In this document: positions 25,972-34,474 of the stretch, piece after piece
Layout: the number at the start of each line of letters is the position of its first letter
How positions within the stretch are numbered: position 1 is the stretch's first letter
From: SIG440 sp045587485
GTDB lineage: Bacteria; Bacillota; Clostridia; Monoglobales; Monoglobaceae
NCBI GenBank assembly: GCA_045587485.1
Contig: JAZNCI010000018.1
Span: 147,309-211,308 of the forward strand
Direction: 5' to 3'
DNA length: 64,000 nucleotides
Notes under the pieces: generated by a model
Databases searched by the model: none
What the model saw: the letters and a program-made list of their open reading frames with translations, nothing else
What the model was told of the DNA's origin: nothing
Program-made: the position numbers and the translations under genes

Positions 25972-27211
25972 AAATATATTTTTTGACTTTGTCAATTATC
26001 GCTATGTCAGCAAGAACATCTGCTCTTATGCCATCTGCCTCGTATATCTCTTCAAAAATTTTACCCTTTTGTCGTATCAGATTCAAAATTCCTGCATCAG
26101 CATACGGAACAAGAAGACTTAATCGTTTTGTAGTGGACTTTAAATTTTCGGCAATCATTTTAAGAAGACTTTCAAATCCATAACCCGTCTTTGCCGATAT
26201 AAAAACCGACTTTTCACCCAACACAACAGTTTCATCACCCAAGGCATCGCACTTGTTGGCAACAGTTATCACAGGAATTGCCTCGCCCCCAAGCTCTGCA
26301 ATCAAATCTTTTGTTATTCTTATCTGCTCATCCACCAGCTTTGAGGAAATATCGCAAACATTTAATATCAAATCAGCATTTATCGCCTCCTCCAGAGTGG
26401 ATTTAAATGCCTCAATCAGATTATGCGGAAGGCGGCTGATTAAACCAACCGTATCAACAAGCATAACCTCTCTTCCGTCAGGAAGCACCAATGCCCGCGA
26501 TGTGGGGTCAAGGGTTGCAAAAAGCATATTTTCCGCCAGAACACCTGCCTCTGTCAAAGAATTGAGAAGGGTTGACTTTCCTACATTTGTATATCCAACA
26601 ATGGCAACCGTTATCACACCATCCTTGCGGCGTCTTGCGTGGGCATACTCACGACGCTTGGTAAGCTCTTTAAGCTGTCCCTCCAGCTTTTGAATACGGC
26701 TGCGTATATATCTTTTATCTGTTTCAAGCTTTGCTTCACCTGGCCCACGTGAGCCTATTCCACCGCCCTGACGCGACAGAACTCTGCCCATACCCGAAAG
26801 CCTTGGCAAGCGATACTTAAGCTGAGCAAGCTCTACCTGAAGTCTTCCTTCTGCTGTTCGGGCACGCTGTGCAAAAATATCAAGAATAAGAGTTGTTCTG
26901 TCAATCACATCGACATCTGTGGCATTCTCGATATTCCGCATCTGGGATGCTGTAAGCTCGTGATTGAAAATAACCATATCAATCTCATTGTTTTTGCAAA
27001 ATTCTGCGAGTTCTGCAAGCTTTCCGGTCCCAATACAGGTAGCCGGCTCAAATCTTTGGGTTCTTTGCACAAAATGCACCACCGTATCTGCACCTGCAGT
27101 ATCTGCCAGATTTTCGAGCTCGTTCATAGAATATTCTATATCAAATTCGCCCGTGTCTACCGCACACAACACAGCGCGAGGTCTGATTTTTGTTTCGGTT
27201 GTATTTATCAT
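25964..27211 (-). CDS. hflX: GTPase HflX
   Basis: Ribosome-associated GTPase that can split 70S/100S ribosomes after stress. It has the N-terminal HflX domain (AGADTVVHFVQR, ATCIGTGKLAELAEF), the helical linker RLPRLSGMGRVLSRQGGGIGSRGPGE, G1 GYTNVGKSTLLNS, G3 DTVGLI and G4 NKCD. The start at MINTTETK is chosen because GGAG lies 8 nt upstream; the frame is open 11 codons further. Predicted 415 aa. It follows the aldo/keto reductase by 22 nt. Confidence 0.95.
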   Translation of the reverse strand: MINTTETKIRPRAVLCAVDTGEFDIEYSMNELENLADTAGADTVVHFVQRTQRFEPATCIGTGKLAELAEFCKNNEIDMVIFNHELTASQMRNIENATDVDVIDRTTLILDIFAQRARTAEGRLQVELAQLKYRLPRLSGMGRVLSRQGGGIGSRGPGEAKLETDKRYIRSRIQKLEGQLKELTKRREYAHARRRKDGVITVAIVGYTNVGKSTLLNSLTEAGVLAENMLFATLDPTSRALVLPDGREVMLVDTVGLISRLPHNLIEAFKSTLEEAINADLILNVCDISSKLVDEQIRITKDLIAELGGEAIPVITVANKCDALGDETVVLGEKSVFISAKTGYGFESLLKMIAENLKSTTKRLSLLVPYADAGILNLIRQKGKIFEEIYEADGIRADVLADIAIIDKVKKYIWM

Positions 27212-27233
27212 AAGGTTATCTCCGTTAATGATT

Positions 27234-28172
27234 CTAAATATCAAATTTAAATATTCTTATCAGTTCTTCCCTTGTCAATGCCACATCAGCGCCGTTTAAA
27301 GAATCCACTATCTGTGAAAGTCGGCTGCCGCCTATTATAGGAAACACCTCAGGGCTTTCAAAGGAACAAAATGCACCGCAGATAAGAGCAGCTACACTGC
27401 AATGATATTTTTGTGAAAACTCCTTAATGACCTCAAGGCGTCTAAGATTTTCTTCGCAGAGATATCTCTTTCGCGCCTTGTCAGAAAGTGCAGCCTCACC
27501 CTGTTCTGCCATCTTAGAGAAAAAGCCTTTTGCCTGAGATGAATATGCCGCAACCGGAATATTATTTGCTTTGTAAAATTTAAACTCATTCTCATCCATT
27601 CCCACAAGTCCGCTCCGCTCACCAAGACAGCATGCAGGATTAAACCTTATCTGGCTTGCTGCGAAGCCCATCAATCCGTGCAGTTTGGCATATTGGTTTG
27701 CCTCATCAATCCTTTTGGCAACCCAGTTTGATGCACCAAATTTTTTTATCTTCCCTGATTTGACCATTTCATTCATTGTTTCAACAATTTCGCCTGCTGG
27801 AATACTTTCATCGTCACGATGTAACCAGTAAAATTCAATCGTATCTGTTTTAAGTGCTGAAAGACTTTTGTCAAGGTCTGCTCTAATATCTTTTTTTGAC
27901 AGTCGTGGGTGCTCACCGGTATCCATATCATAATAACCGCCTTTTGAGGAAACAAGCATCTCTGTAGCTCCTCTTTCCTTTATCCACTTCCCTACGATTT
28001 GCTCGGATACACCAGCTGCATACAGTCTTGCAGTATCAATATGCGTTCCTCCCATATCTCGAAACTTGTCCATCATCAAAAAGGCATCCTTCTCGCCTAT
28101 TCCGTCACCAAAATAAGCCGTGCCCAAAAGTATTCTCGAACTTTTTCTACCAAAAGCATCCGAATATCGCAT
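27234..28172 (-). CDS. aldo/keto reductase family protein
   Basis: TIM-barrel oxidoreductase of 312 aa. It has GTAYFGDGIGE near the start, the catalytic Asp/Tyr in THIDTARLYAAG, a Lys in SSKGGYYD, the active-site His in YWLHRDD, and a C-terminal GGSRLSQIVDSL for NADPH binding. The substrate is unknown. The start at MRYSDAFG follows TTGGAG by 8 nt. It probably shares a transcript with hflX. Confidence 0.9.
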   Translation of the reverse strand: MRYSDAFGRKSSRILLGTAYFGDGIGEKDAFLMMDKFRDMGGTHIDTARLYAAGVSEQIVGKWIKERGATEMLVSSKGGYYDMDTGEHPRLSKKDIRADLDKSLSALKTDTIEFYWLHRDDESIPAGEIVETMNEMVKSGKIKKFGASNWVAKRIDEANQYAKLHGLMGFAASQIRFNPACCLGERSGLVGMDENEFKFYKANNIPVAAYSSQAKGFFSKMAEQGEAALSDKARKRYLCEENLRRLEVIKEFSQKYHCSVAALICGAFCSFESPEVFPIIGGSRLSQIVDSLNGADVALTREELIRIFKFDI

Positions 28173-28256
28173 TCCTATCACTCCAATTTGTAATCTGTTA
28201 TTATTTTATCATAAATCGCTGGGATAGTCAATTTTCTTAAACAGATTTAGAAATAA

Positions 28257-28287
28257 GGTACACATCTCTTTTCAGAGATATGCACCC
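28257..28287 (-). terminator. hairpin downstream of the phosphotransferase gene
   Basis: Imperfect arms GGGTGCATATCTCT and AGAGATGTGTACC around GAAA, about 15 nt past the stop at 28304 on the minus strand, followed by a weak T-run (TTATTTCT). Confidence 0.55.
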
Positions 28288-28303
28288 GTTTTGGTTTAAT
28301 TCA

Positions 28304-29053
28304 TCATTCGTAATCTACAACATCTACCCAAGAGAGCAGAAATTCGCGTTCTTTTTCATTACCCTTAACAGACTGTGAAGCTGCAACAATTGGCATCCAC
28401 TTCTGAACATATTGTTTTGCGGTATCACTCTTTTTGCAGAACAAATCAAGGTATGTCTTTGCACCAGGGAGGTCACCTGCAAGGTGGAACAAAAGATATG
28501 TTCTTGCCGCATCAGCTGATGCATTGCCCTGTGTTGCGTGGGACCAGTCTAAGATATATGCTTTTCCATCTTCTGATATTATAATGTTTGAAGGATTGAA
28601 GTCACCGTGGCAAACCTTTGCGTGCTTAGGCATACCCTCAAGACGTGTGTGAAGGTCATAACGTGTAGTTGCATCCACATCGGCCGCACTGATTTTACGG
28701 TTCATCTTGTCCTTGAGCTTGTTCAGAAGAGGTGATTTCTTTGAATGTACCTCAATCTGAAGGTCAACGAGACGCTCAATGTATTCATCCTTCTTTTCAG
28801 GATTCTCTTCCATAAGCTGAGCAAGCGTCTTTCCTTTGATGTATTCTGAAACAATTGCCCATTTATCCTCAAGCATTGTTACCTCAAGGATTCTAGGAAT
28901 GTTAAGTCCTGTTTCTTCAATTCTTGCCTGATTAAGAGCTTCGTTTAACACATCAGCCTTTGAATAGTGTTCATCAAATACCTTTACGCATCTGTCACCA
29001 TCACGATATATTGTTTTATTATTTCTGACTGCAATAACTTTGTCAAGTTTCAT
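28304..29053 (-). CDS. APH-type phosphotransferase cotranscribed with adhE
   Basis: A 249 aa small-molecule kinase of the aminoglycoside/choline phosphotransferase fold. The catalytic loop is CHGDFNPSNIIIS (H-G-D-x-x-x-x-N) and the metal-binding motif is ILDWSHA; a lysine and DRCVKVFDEHYSK lie at the N terminus. Substrate is unknown; antibiotic resistance should not be assumed. It begins 3 nt after the adhE stop, so the two are cotranscribed and probably coupled. Confidence 0.85.
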   Translation of the reverse strand: MKLDKVIAVRNNKTIYRDGDRCVKVFDEHYSKADVLNEALNQARIEETGLNIPRILEVTMLEDKWAIVSEYIKGKTLAQLMEENPEKKDEYIERLVDLQIEVHSKKSPLLNKLKDKMNRKISAADVDATTRYDLHTRLEGMPKHAKVCHGDFNPSNIIISEDGKAYILDWSHATQGNASADAARTYLLFHLAGDLPGAKTYLDLFCKKSDTAKQYVQKWMPIVAASQSVKGNEKEREFLLSWVDVVDYE

Positions 29054-29056
29054 AAT

Positions 29057-31780
29057 TTATTCCTCCTTCATTTCAACCTGGGCTTTCTCGCCTTTGTTGC
29101 ATACCGCCTTGATAGCATCTGGTTTTGCCTTTGTCTTAATATCTTTTGCTGCAGGCATATCCTTTTCTTCAAATTGCTTGCCGTAGTAAGCATTTAAATA
29201 CATCTGTTTAATTTCGCTCATCAAAGGATATCTTGGGTTTGCACCTGTGCACTGATCGTCAAATGCCTGTTCAACCATTTCATCGAGATTGTCAAGGAAT
29301 ATCTTCTCGTCAACGCCATAATCTTTAATTGTTTCTTTAATTCCAACCTTAGCTTTAAGGTCATTAATGAGCTTAATAAGTCCTTCAAGCTTTTCTGCGT
29401 CTGTGCTGCCTTTTACACCAAGGTAATCTGCAACTTCTGCGTAACGCGCAAGTGTGTGAGGATGGTCATACTGAGAGAATGTACCCATCTTTACAGGTGC
29501 TTCTGCTGCATTGAATCTCAGAACCTCTTCAATCATAAGAGCATTGGCAACACCGTGAGGTAAGTGATGGAATGCACCAAGTTTATGCGCCATAGAATGA
29601 CATACTCCAAGGAAAGCATTTGCAAATGCCATACCCGCCATTGTAGCAGCGTTAGCCATCTTTTCACGAGCTACAATATCTGTCTGACCATTTTCATAAG
29701 CTCTTGGTAAATATTCAAATATTGTTTTAAGTGCTTTCAACGCAAGACTATCTGTGTAATCTGTTGCAAGCATAGAGGCATATGCTTCAATTGCGTGAGT
29801 TACAGCATCAATACCAGATGCAGCAGTGAGGCCCCTTGGTGCTGACATATGAAAGTCTGTGTCAACTATTGCCATATTGGGCATAAGCTCGTAGTCCGCA
29901 AGGGGATACTTAACTCCCGTCTGTTCATCCGTGATAACTGCAAAAGGTGTAACCTCTGAACCTGTACCTGCTGATGTGGGAATCGCAATAAAGTATGCTT
30001 TTTCACCCATCTTCGGAAATGTATATACTCTCTTTCTTATATCAATAAATCTCATTGCCATATCCATAAAGTCAGCTTCGGGATGTTCATAGAGAACCCA
30101 CATAATTTTAGCTGCATCCATAGCAGAACCGCCGCCAAAAGCGATAATTACGTCGGGCTTAAAGGTTGCCATCTGTGCTGCACCGTTCTTAGCATTTAAA
30201 AGTGTAGGATCAGGCTGTACATCAAAGAAGGTTGTATGAACAATACCCATTTCATCCAGCTTGTCTGTAATAGGTTTTGTATAACCATTTTCATAAAGAA
30301 ATGTATCTGTTACAATAAAGGCTCTATTTTTGCCCATTACATTTTTAAGCTCTTCCAATGCTACCGGCAGGCAGCCTTTCTTAATATATACCTTTTCAGG
30401 TGCACGGAACCAAAGCATATTTTCCCTTCTTTCTGCGACTATTTTAATATTAATAAGATGTTTAACACCAACGTTATCTGATACCGAGTTGCCACCCCAA
30501 GAACCGCAACCCAAAGTAAGTGACGGTGCAAGCTTGAAGTTGTAAAGGTCACCGATACCGCCGTGTGAAGAAGGGGTGTTAACCAAAATTCGACAGGTCT
30601 TCATACGGTTAGAAAAGCTGTTTAATTTTTCAGTTTCTGTTACTTCATTAAGATACACAGAAGATGTGTGACCTAAGCCGCCGTCTTCAATAAGTTTTTC
30701 AGCTTTATCAAGAGCCTCTTCAAAGTCTTTCGCTTTATACATTGCAAGAACAGGAGAAAGCTTTTCGTGTGCAAATTCTTCAGAAAGGTCTACTCTTTCT
30801 ACTTCTCCAATAAGAATTTTTGTTCCCGTTGGAACCTTCACTCCTGCAAGCTCTGCAATTTTATAAGCTGGCTGACCAACAATTTTTGCATTGAGTGCAC
30901 CATTTATGATAATAGTTTTTCTAACCAGTTCAGTTTCTCTGTCATTTAAGAAATAGCAACCTCTTGTGGCAAACTCCTCTTTAACTGCATCATAAATACC
31001 TTCAAGAACAATTACTGACTGTTCGGATGCACAAATCATACCATTATCAAATGTCTTTGAGTGAATAATGGAGTTAACCGCCAAAAGAATGTCGGCGCTC
31101 TCATCAATGATTGCCGGTGTGTTTCCGGCACCAACACCAAGAGCCGGCCTACCGCTTGAATATGCAGCCTTCACCATTCCGGGGCCTCCTGTCGCCAGTA
31201 TAATGTCAGCTTCCTTCATAACGGTGTTAGTCATCTCAAGGCTTGGAACATCAATCCAGTCAATGATGCCTTCGGGAACACCTGCGGCAACTGCTGCCTC
31301 CAAAACAAGCTTTGCTGCTGCGATTGTACAGTTCTTTGCTCTCGGATGAGGAGAAATAATAATGGCGTTTCTTGTCTTTAATGCAAGCAAGCATTTGAAG
31401 ATTGCAGTTGATGTTGGATTGGTTGTCGGAATAACTGCGGCAACTACGCCAATTGGTTCGGCAATTTTCTTTGTACCGAAAGTCTTATCTTCTTCAATAA
31501 TACCACAAGTCTTTGTTTCTTTGTATGCATTGTAAATATATTCTGATGCATAGTGGTTTTTGATAATCTTATCTTCTACAATACCCATACCGGTCTCGCT
31601 TACTGCCATTTTTGCAAGAGGAATTCTTGCCTTATTTGCGGCAGCCGCTGCCGCCAGAAATATCTTATCAACCTGCTCCTGTGTATAGGTTGCAAAAATC
31701 TTCTGTGCTTCTCTTGTGCGCAAGATTGCTTCTTCAAGTTTTTCAACGCTGTCTACAATTTCGTAATTCTTCTTGTCCAT
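29057..31780 (-). CDS. adhE: bifunctional acetaldehyde-CoA/alcohol dehydrogenase
   Basis: Converts acetyl-CoA to acetaldehyde and ethanol with two NADH, a major electron outlet in fermentation; such enzymes form spirosomes. Residues 1 to about 450 are the CoA-acylating aldehyde dehydrogenase (catalytic Cys in DNGMICASEQS), followed by the iron alcohol dehydrogenase (AFGGGSAMDAAK, ASGIDAVTHAIEAY, CHSMAHKLGAFHHLPHG with Fe ligands). Length 907 aa is typical. The start at MDKKNYE has AGGAGG 8 nt upstream; a TTG two codons earlier is less likely. A Rex operator overlaps the promoter. Confidence 0.97.
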   Translation of the reverse strand: MDKKNYEIVDSVEKLEEAILRTREAQKIFATYTQEQVDKIFLAAAAAANKARIPLAKMAVSETGMGIVEDKIIKNHYASEYIYNAYKETKTCGIIEEDKTFGTKKIAEPIGVVAAVIPTTNPTSTAIFKCLLALKTRNAIIISPHPRAKNCTIAAAKLVLEAAVAAGVPEGIIDWIDVPSLEMTNTVMKEADIILATGGPGMVKAAYSSGRPALGVGAGNTPAIIDESADILLAVNSIIHSKTFDNGMICASEQSVIVLEGIYDAVKEEFATRGCYFLNDRETELVRKTIIINGALNAKIVGQPAYKIAELAGVKVPTGTKILIGEVERVDLSEEFAHEKLSPVLAMYKAKDFEEALDKAEKLIEDGGLGHTSSVYLNEVTETEKLNSFSNRMKTCRILVNTPSSHGGIGDLYNFKLAPSLTLGCGSWGGNSVSDNVGVKHLINIKIVAERRENMLWFRAPEKVYIKKGCLPVALEELKNVMGKNRAFIVTDTFLYENGYTKPITDKLDEMGIVHTTFFDVQPDPTLLNAKNGAAQMATFKPDVIIAFGGGSAMDAAKIMWVLYEHPEADFMDMAMRFIDIRKRVYTFPKMGEKAYFIAIPTSAGTGSEVTPFAVITDEQTGVKYPLADYELMPNMAIVDTDFHMSAPRGLTAASGIDAVTHAIEAYASMLATDYTDSLALKALKTIFEYLPRAYENGQTDIVAREKMANAATMAGMAFANAFLGVCHSMAHKLGAFHHLPHGVANALMIEEVLRFNAAEAPVKMGTFSQYDHPHTLARYAEVADYLGVKGSTDAEKLEGLIKLINDLKAKVGIKETIKDYGVDEKIFLDNLDEMVEQAFDDQCTGANPRYPLMSEIKQMYLNAYYGKQFEEKDMPAAKDIKTKAKPDAIKAVCNKGEKAQVEMKEE

Positions 31781-31807
31781 TCCCAAACCCTCCTGATAAA
31801 TTTACTA

Positions 31808-31836
31808 TATATCTAAATAAAATTTCACTTTGTTAA
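31808..31836 (-). promoter_or_regulatory. putative adhE promoter overlapping the Rex operator
   Basis: Minus-strand TTAACA (31831-31836), 17 bp, GATATA (31808-31813), which would give a leader of about 20 nt before the AGGAGG. The -35 element lies inside the Rex-like palindrome, a configuration suited to repression. Both boxes are only moderate matches. Confidence 0.5.
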
Positions 31837-31847
31837 CATTTTAACAT
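31830..31847. promoter_or_regulatory. Rex operator
   Basis: TTGTTAACATTTTAACAT matches the Rex consensus TTGTTAANNNNTTAACAA at 13 of 14 defined positions. It lies 50-67 bp upstream of adhE, a classic member of the NADH-sensing Rex regulon in clostridia. The rex gene is not in the window. Confidence 0.85.
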
Positions 31848-31885
31848 TCTTTTTTTGCTTTGGGAATTCTTAAAATGTTTATTCA

Positions 31886-31907
31886 GGGTTATCAAAATTG
31901 ATAACCC
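31886..31907. repeat. 22 bp perfect palindrome upstream of adhE
   Basis: Arms GGGTTATCAA and TTGATAACCC flank AA. No T-run follows it on either strand, so it does not look like a terminator; it is about 40 bp upstream of the Rex site. A second operator is possible. Confidence 0.55.
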
Positions 31908-31926
31908 CAAAAAAATTAAGAACAGC

Positions 31927-31958
31927 AAAGGCGGCTGCTTAAGGTTGCAACCGCCTTT
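31927..31958 (-). terminator. hairpin downstream of the LysR gene
   Basis: Arms AAAGGCGGTTGC and GCAGCCGCCTTT with one mismatch, on the minus strand about 50 nt past the LysR stop. GC-rich for the region but with little T-run. Confidence 0.5.
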
Positions 31959-32007
31959 AAAAATTCCATTATTTATTTTTGACCCCAACTATTGACAAAG
32001 AGCCTAA

Positions 32008-32931
32008 TTATCCAAATATTTTTCTCTTTGACTCGTAGAGCTTTGTTATAAACTCATGGTCAAGAGTCGTTAGTTTGTATCCTTTTTTGTAAATCAAAAC
32101 ATCCTTATACACCTTTTTGTTTTCAACACACTTCCTCTGAACAAGATTATGTCTTTTTAGTAAATTTTCTGGAGTAGGAGACACCCACATAAATGTTTCG
32201 GGATTCTTGTCAAGCAAATCAAACTGGCTTGCTCTCTCAAAAATATAAATTCTTCTGTCAATATTGTCGGGCAATTCTTCCTTAACAACCTTGGCAAGCG
32301 GCATAGAAGGTACAAAAGGATCAGCATGGGCAATCTCAATATAACTGGTTAAATCATCAAATGTAATTTCATCCTTTTGTGCAAGTGGGTTATCAGCGCT
32401 CATAATAAGAGAATAGCTAAACTCCGTTACGACCTCATAAACAAAACCTTTTTCATCAAGCATTGACTTAAAATACTTGTCATAATTCTCGGCATATCGA
32501 ATGATCCCAAGCCTGTAATCATGATTAAGCATATTGTGTATCGTTCGCTGAGAATTTGTTTCCTTATAAAATATCTCTGCCGAATCCTTTGTAAGCGTTT
32601 TTGAAAATTCAACAAAGGCTTCAGATATATAGCAGGCACGAGGAACAGAAACAGAAAATCTTTTTCTGTTTGAGGTACCTTCTTTATAATACTTTTCAAC
32701 TTGCTCAATCTGACCTAAAATACTTCTGGCATAGTTCATAAATTCTTCGCCTGCCGGCGTTAAGCACATACCTTTTGCTGTTCTGTCAAAAATAGTTATC
32801 CCTAAATCAGATTCCAGCTCTTTTATTGAACGGCTGATATTTGGAACTGCAATTAACAGGTTTTCAGATGCTTTATTCAAAGACCCTGCTTTTGCAACTT
32901 CCACAGCATACTTCATGTGTAATATATTCAT
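32008..32931 (-). CDS. LysR-type transcriptional regulator
   Basis: A 307 aa regulator. The N-terminal winged helix-turn-helix is seen in YAVEVAKAGSLNKASENLLIAVPNISRSIKELESDLG and FDRTAKGMCLTPAGEEF; the rest is the periplasmic-binding-like effector domain. The start at MNILHMKY is placed after AGGTG; a GTG two codons upstream is also open. It lies downstream of the etfB-etfA-glcD cluster in the same direction, 148 bp after glcD, and may control that cluster or adhE; this is inferred from position. Confidence 0.9.
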   Translation of the reverse strand: MNILHMKYAVEVAKAGSLNKASENLLIAVPNISRSIKELESDLGITIFDRTAKGMCLTPAGEEFMNYARSILGQIEQVEKYYKEGTSNRKRFSVSVPRACYISEAFVEFSKTLTKDSAEIFYKETNSQRTIHNMLNHDYRLGIIRYAENYDKYFKSMLDEKGFVYEVVTEFSYSLIMSADNPLAQKDEITFDDLTSYIEIAHADPFVPSMPLAKVVKEELPDNIDRRIYIFERASQFDLLDKNPETFMWVSPTPENLLKRHNLVQRKCVENKKVYKDVLIYKKGYKLTTLDHEFITKLYESKRKIFG

Positions 32932-33079
32932 AATCACACCTGCCCTTTGGCTTTTTGTTTTTTATCACTAATCTCTTGTAATATCTTGCCCCAAAATTAT
33001 ATTAATTTCAAATTCTTTAACAATCTTTTATTCTGAGACTGCTGACAAAAGGCACTTAAAGTTTAGATGCAACTCTTAT

Positions 33080-34474
33080 TTAAAAACAGATCTTTCCGGG
33101 ATTCAATATTTTTTTAGAATCAAACACAGCTTTAATTCCCTTCATCAGTTCAATTTGGGTTGAGCCGTACTGTCTTTTCAAATATTCTTTTTTAGCATAA
33201 CCTATTCCGTGTTCCCCTGAAACAAGTCCTCCCATTTCCTCTGCCTTTTCATACATACGGTCAAAACAAACCTTTAGAGTTTCTTCCCACATTTTATCAT
33301 CAAGCTCATCGCGACAAATATAAATGTGAAGATTACCATCCCCTGCGTGTCCAAAGCTTGGAATTCTCACATTCATCTCATCTGCAAGAGAATGTGTAAA
33401 TTTGATAAATTCATCTATTTTGTTAACAGGCACAACAACGTCACACTCATCCATTTCGCTAGTTGATGCCTTGATTGCTTCCAGAAACGCTCCGCGGGCG
33501 GACCACACAGCCTTCTTTCGTTCCTCTGTATCCACAATATACACATCCAAAGCACCAATTTCAAGACACAAATCTGCCACGACCTTCATTTCATTATCAA
33601 CCTGTTCATCTGTGTTTCCGTCAAATGTAAGAAGAATATACGCATCATTCTTGGTGTCAGGAAATTTTTTACCAAGATAACTTTCCGAAAAGAGAATGGT
33701 GTCTCTTGACATATACTCGATTGCCGTTGGCGTTACCTTTGAGCCAAAAATCTTTGGTACAGCTTCAATAGCGCTCTTCATATCAGGAAATGGGACAAGA
33801 AGACTTACTGATACTTTTGGTAATGGAACAAGCTTTAATATTGCCTCTGTTATTATACAAAGTGTTCCCTCCGAGCCTATCACAAGGTCCTTGAGACTAT
33901 ATCCTGAACTGTTCTTGGCAATTTTTCCACCAAGCTTCATTATTTCACCATTTGGCATAACAACAGTAAGCCCTCTTACATAGTCTCTTGTAACGCCATA
34001 TTTCACGGCTCTCATACCACCTGCGTTTGTAGAAATATTTCCGCCGATTGTTGCAGACTTTTCCCCGGGGTCGGGTGGATAGAGAAAATCATTTTCTTCA
34101 CAAAATGCAGAAAGTTCCATCAAAAGCACACCGGGCTGAACTGTTACAGTCAATGTATCCGCATCGAGTTCAAGAATTTTATTCATCTGAGTAGTCTCAA
34201 GAAGAATTCCACCCTCAATCGGAACTGCCGAGCCAACAAGGCCTGTACCGCTTCCCCTGACAGTAACAGGGATAGACCTTTCGTATGCATACTTCATAAT
34301 TGCAGAAATTTCTTCTGTTGTATGTACTCTCACAAAAACTTCGGGCATTTTCTCTACTCCGCCCAGTTCGTCGTGCGCATAATCAGGATTTATATCATCG
34401 CCATATATTACATTAGTTTCTCCCGCCAGGCTCTTTAATTTTAATATATCGTCAGAATTAACTTTATTATACAT
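33080..34474 (-). CDS. FAD-binding lactate dehydrogenase subunit (GlcD/LctD type)
   Basis: A 464 aa flavoenzyme of the FAD-binding 4/FAD-oxidase C family. The FAD-binding PCMH domain has TVRGSGTGLVGSAVP and GEKSATIGGNISTNAGGMRAVKYG; the C-terminal domain has FGHAGDGNLHIYI and SGEHGIGYAKKEYL. Adjacent etfB and etfA strongly suggest the electron-confurcating lactate dehydrogenase described in Acetobacterium woodii, though another 2-hydroxyacid is possible. Its start overlaps the etfA stop by 8 bp. Confidence 0.92.
   Translation of the reverse strand: MYNKVNSDDILKLKSLAGETNVIYGDDINPDYAHDELGGVEKMPEVFVRVHTTEEISAIMKYAYERSIPVTVRGSGTGLVGSAVPIEGGILLETTQMNKILELDADTLTVTVQPGVLLMELSAFCEENDFLYPPDPGEKSATIGGNISTNAGGMRAVKYGVTRDYVRGLTVVMPNGEIMKLGGKIAKNSSGYSLKDLVIGSEGTLCIITEAILKLVPLPKVSVSLLVPFPDMKSAIEAVPKIFGSKVTPTAIEYMSRDTILFSESYLGKKFPDTKNDAYILLTFDGNTDEQVDNEMKVVADLCLEIGALDVYIVDTEERKKAVWSARGAFLEAIKASTSEMDECDVVVPVNKIDEFIKFTHSLADEMNVRIPSFGHAGDGNLHIYICRDELDDKMWEETLKVCFDRMYEKAEEMGGLVSGEHGIGYAKKEYLKRQYGSTQIELMKGIKAVFDSKKILNPGKICF

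Noticed and set aside
28304..29053. Aminoglycoside resistance gene
   Set aside because: The APH fold is shared by many metabolic kinases; the operon with adhE and lack of mobile context argue against resistance.
31886..31907. Terminator upstream of adhE
   Set aside because: The stem is perfect, but neither strand has a following U-run, so it was listed as a palindrome instead.
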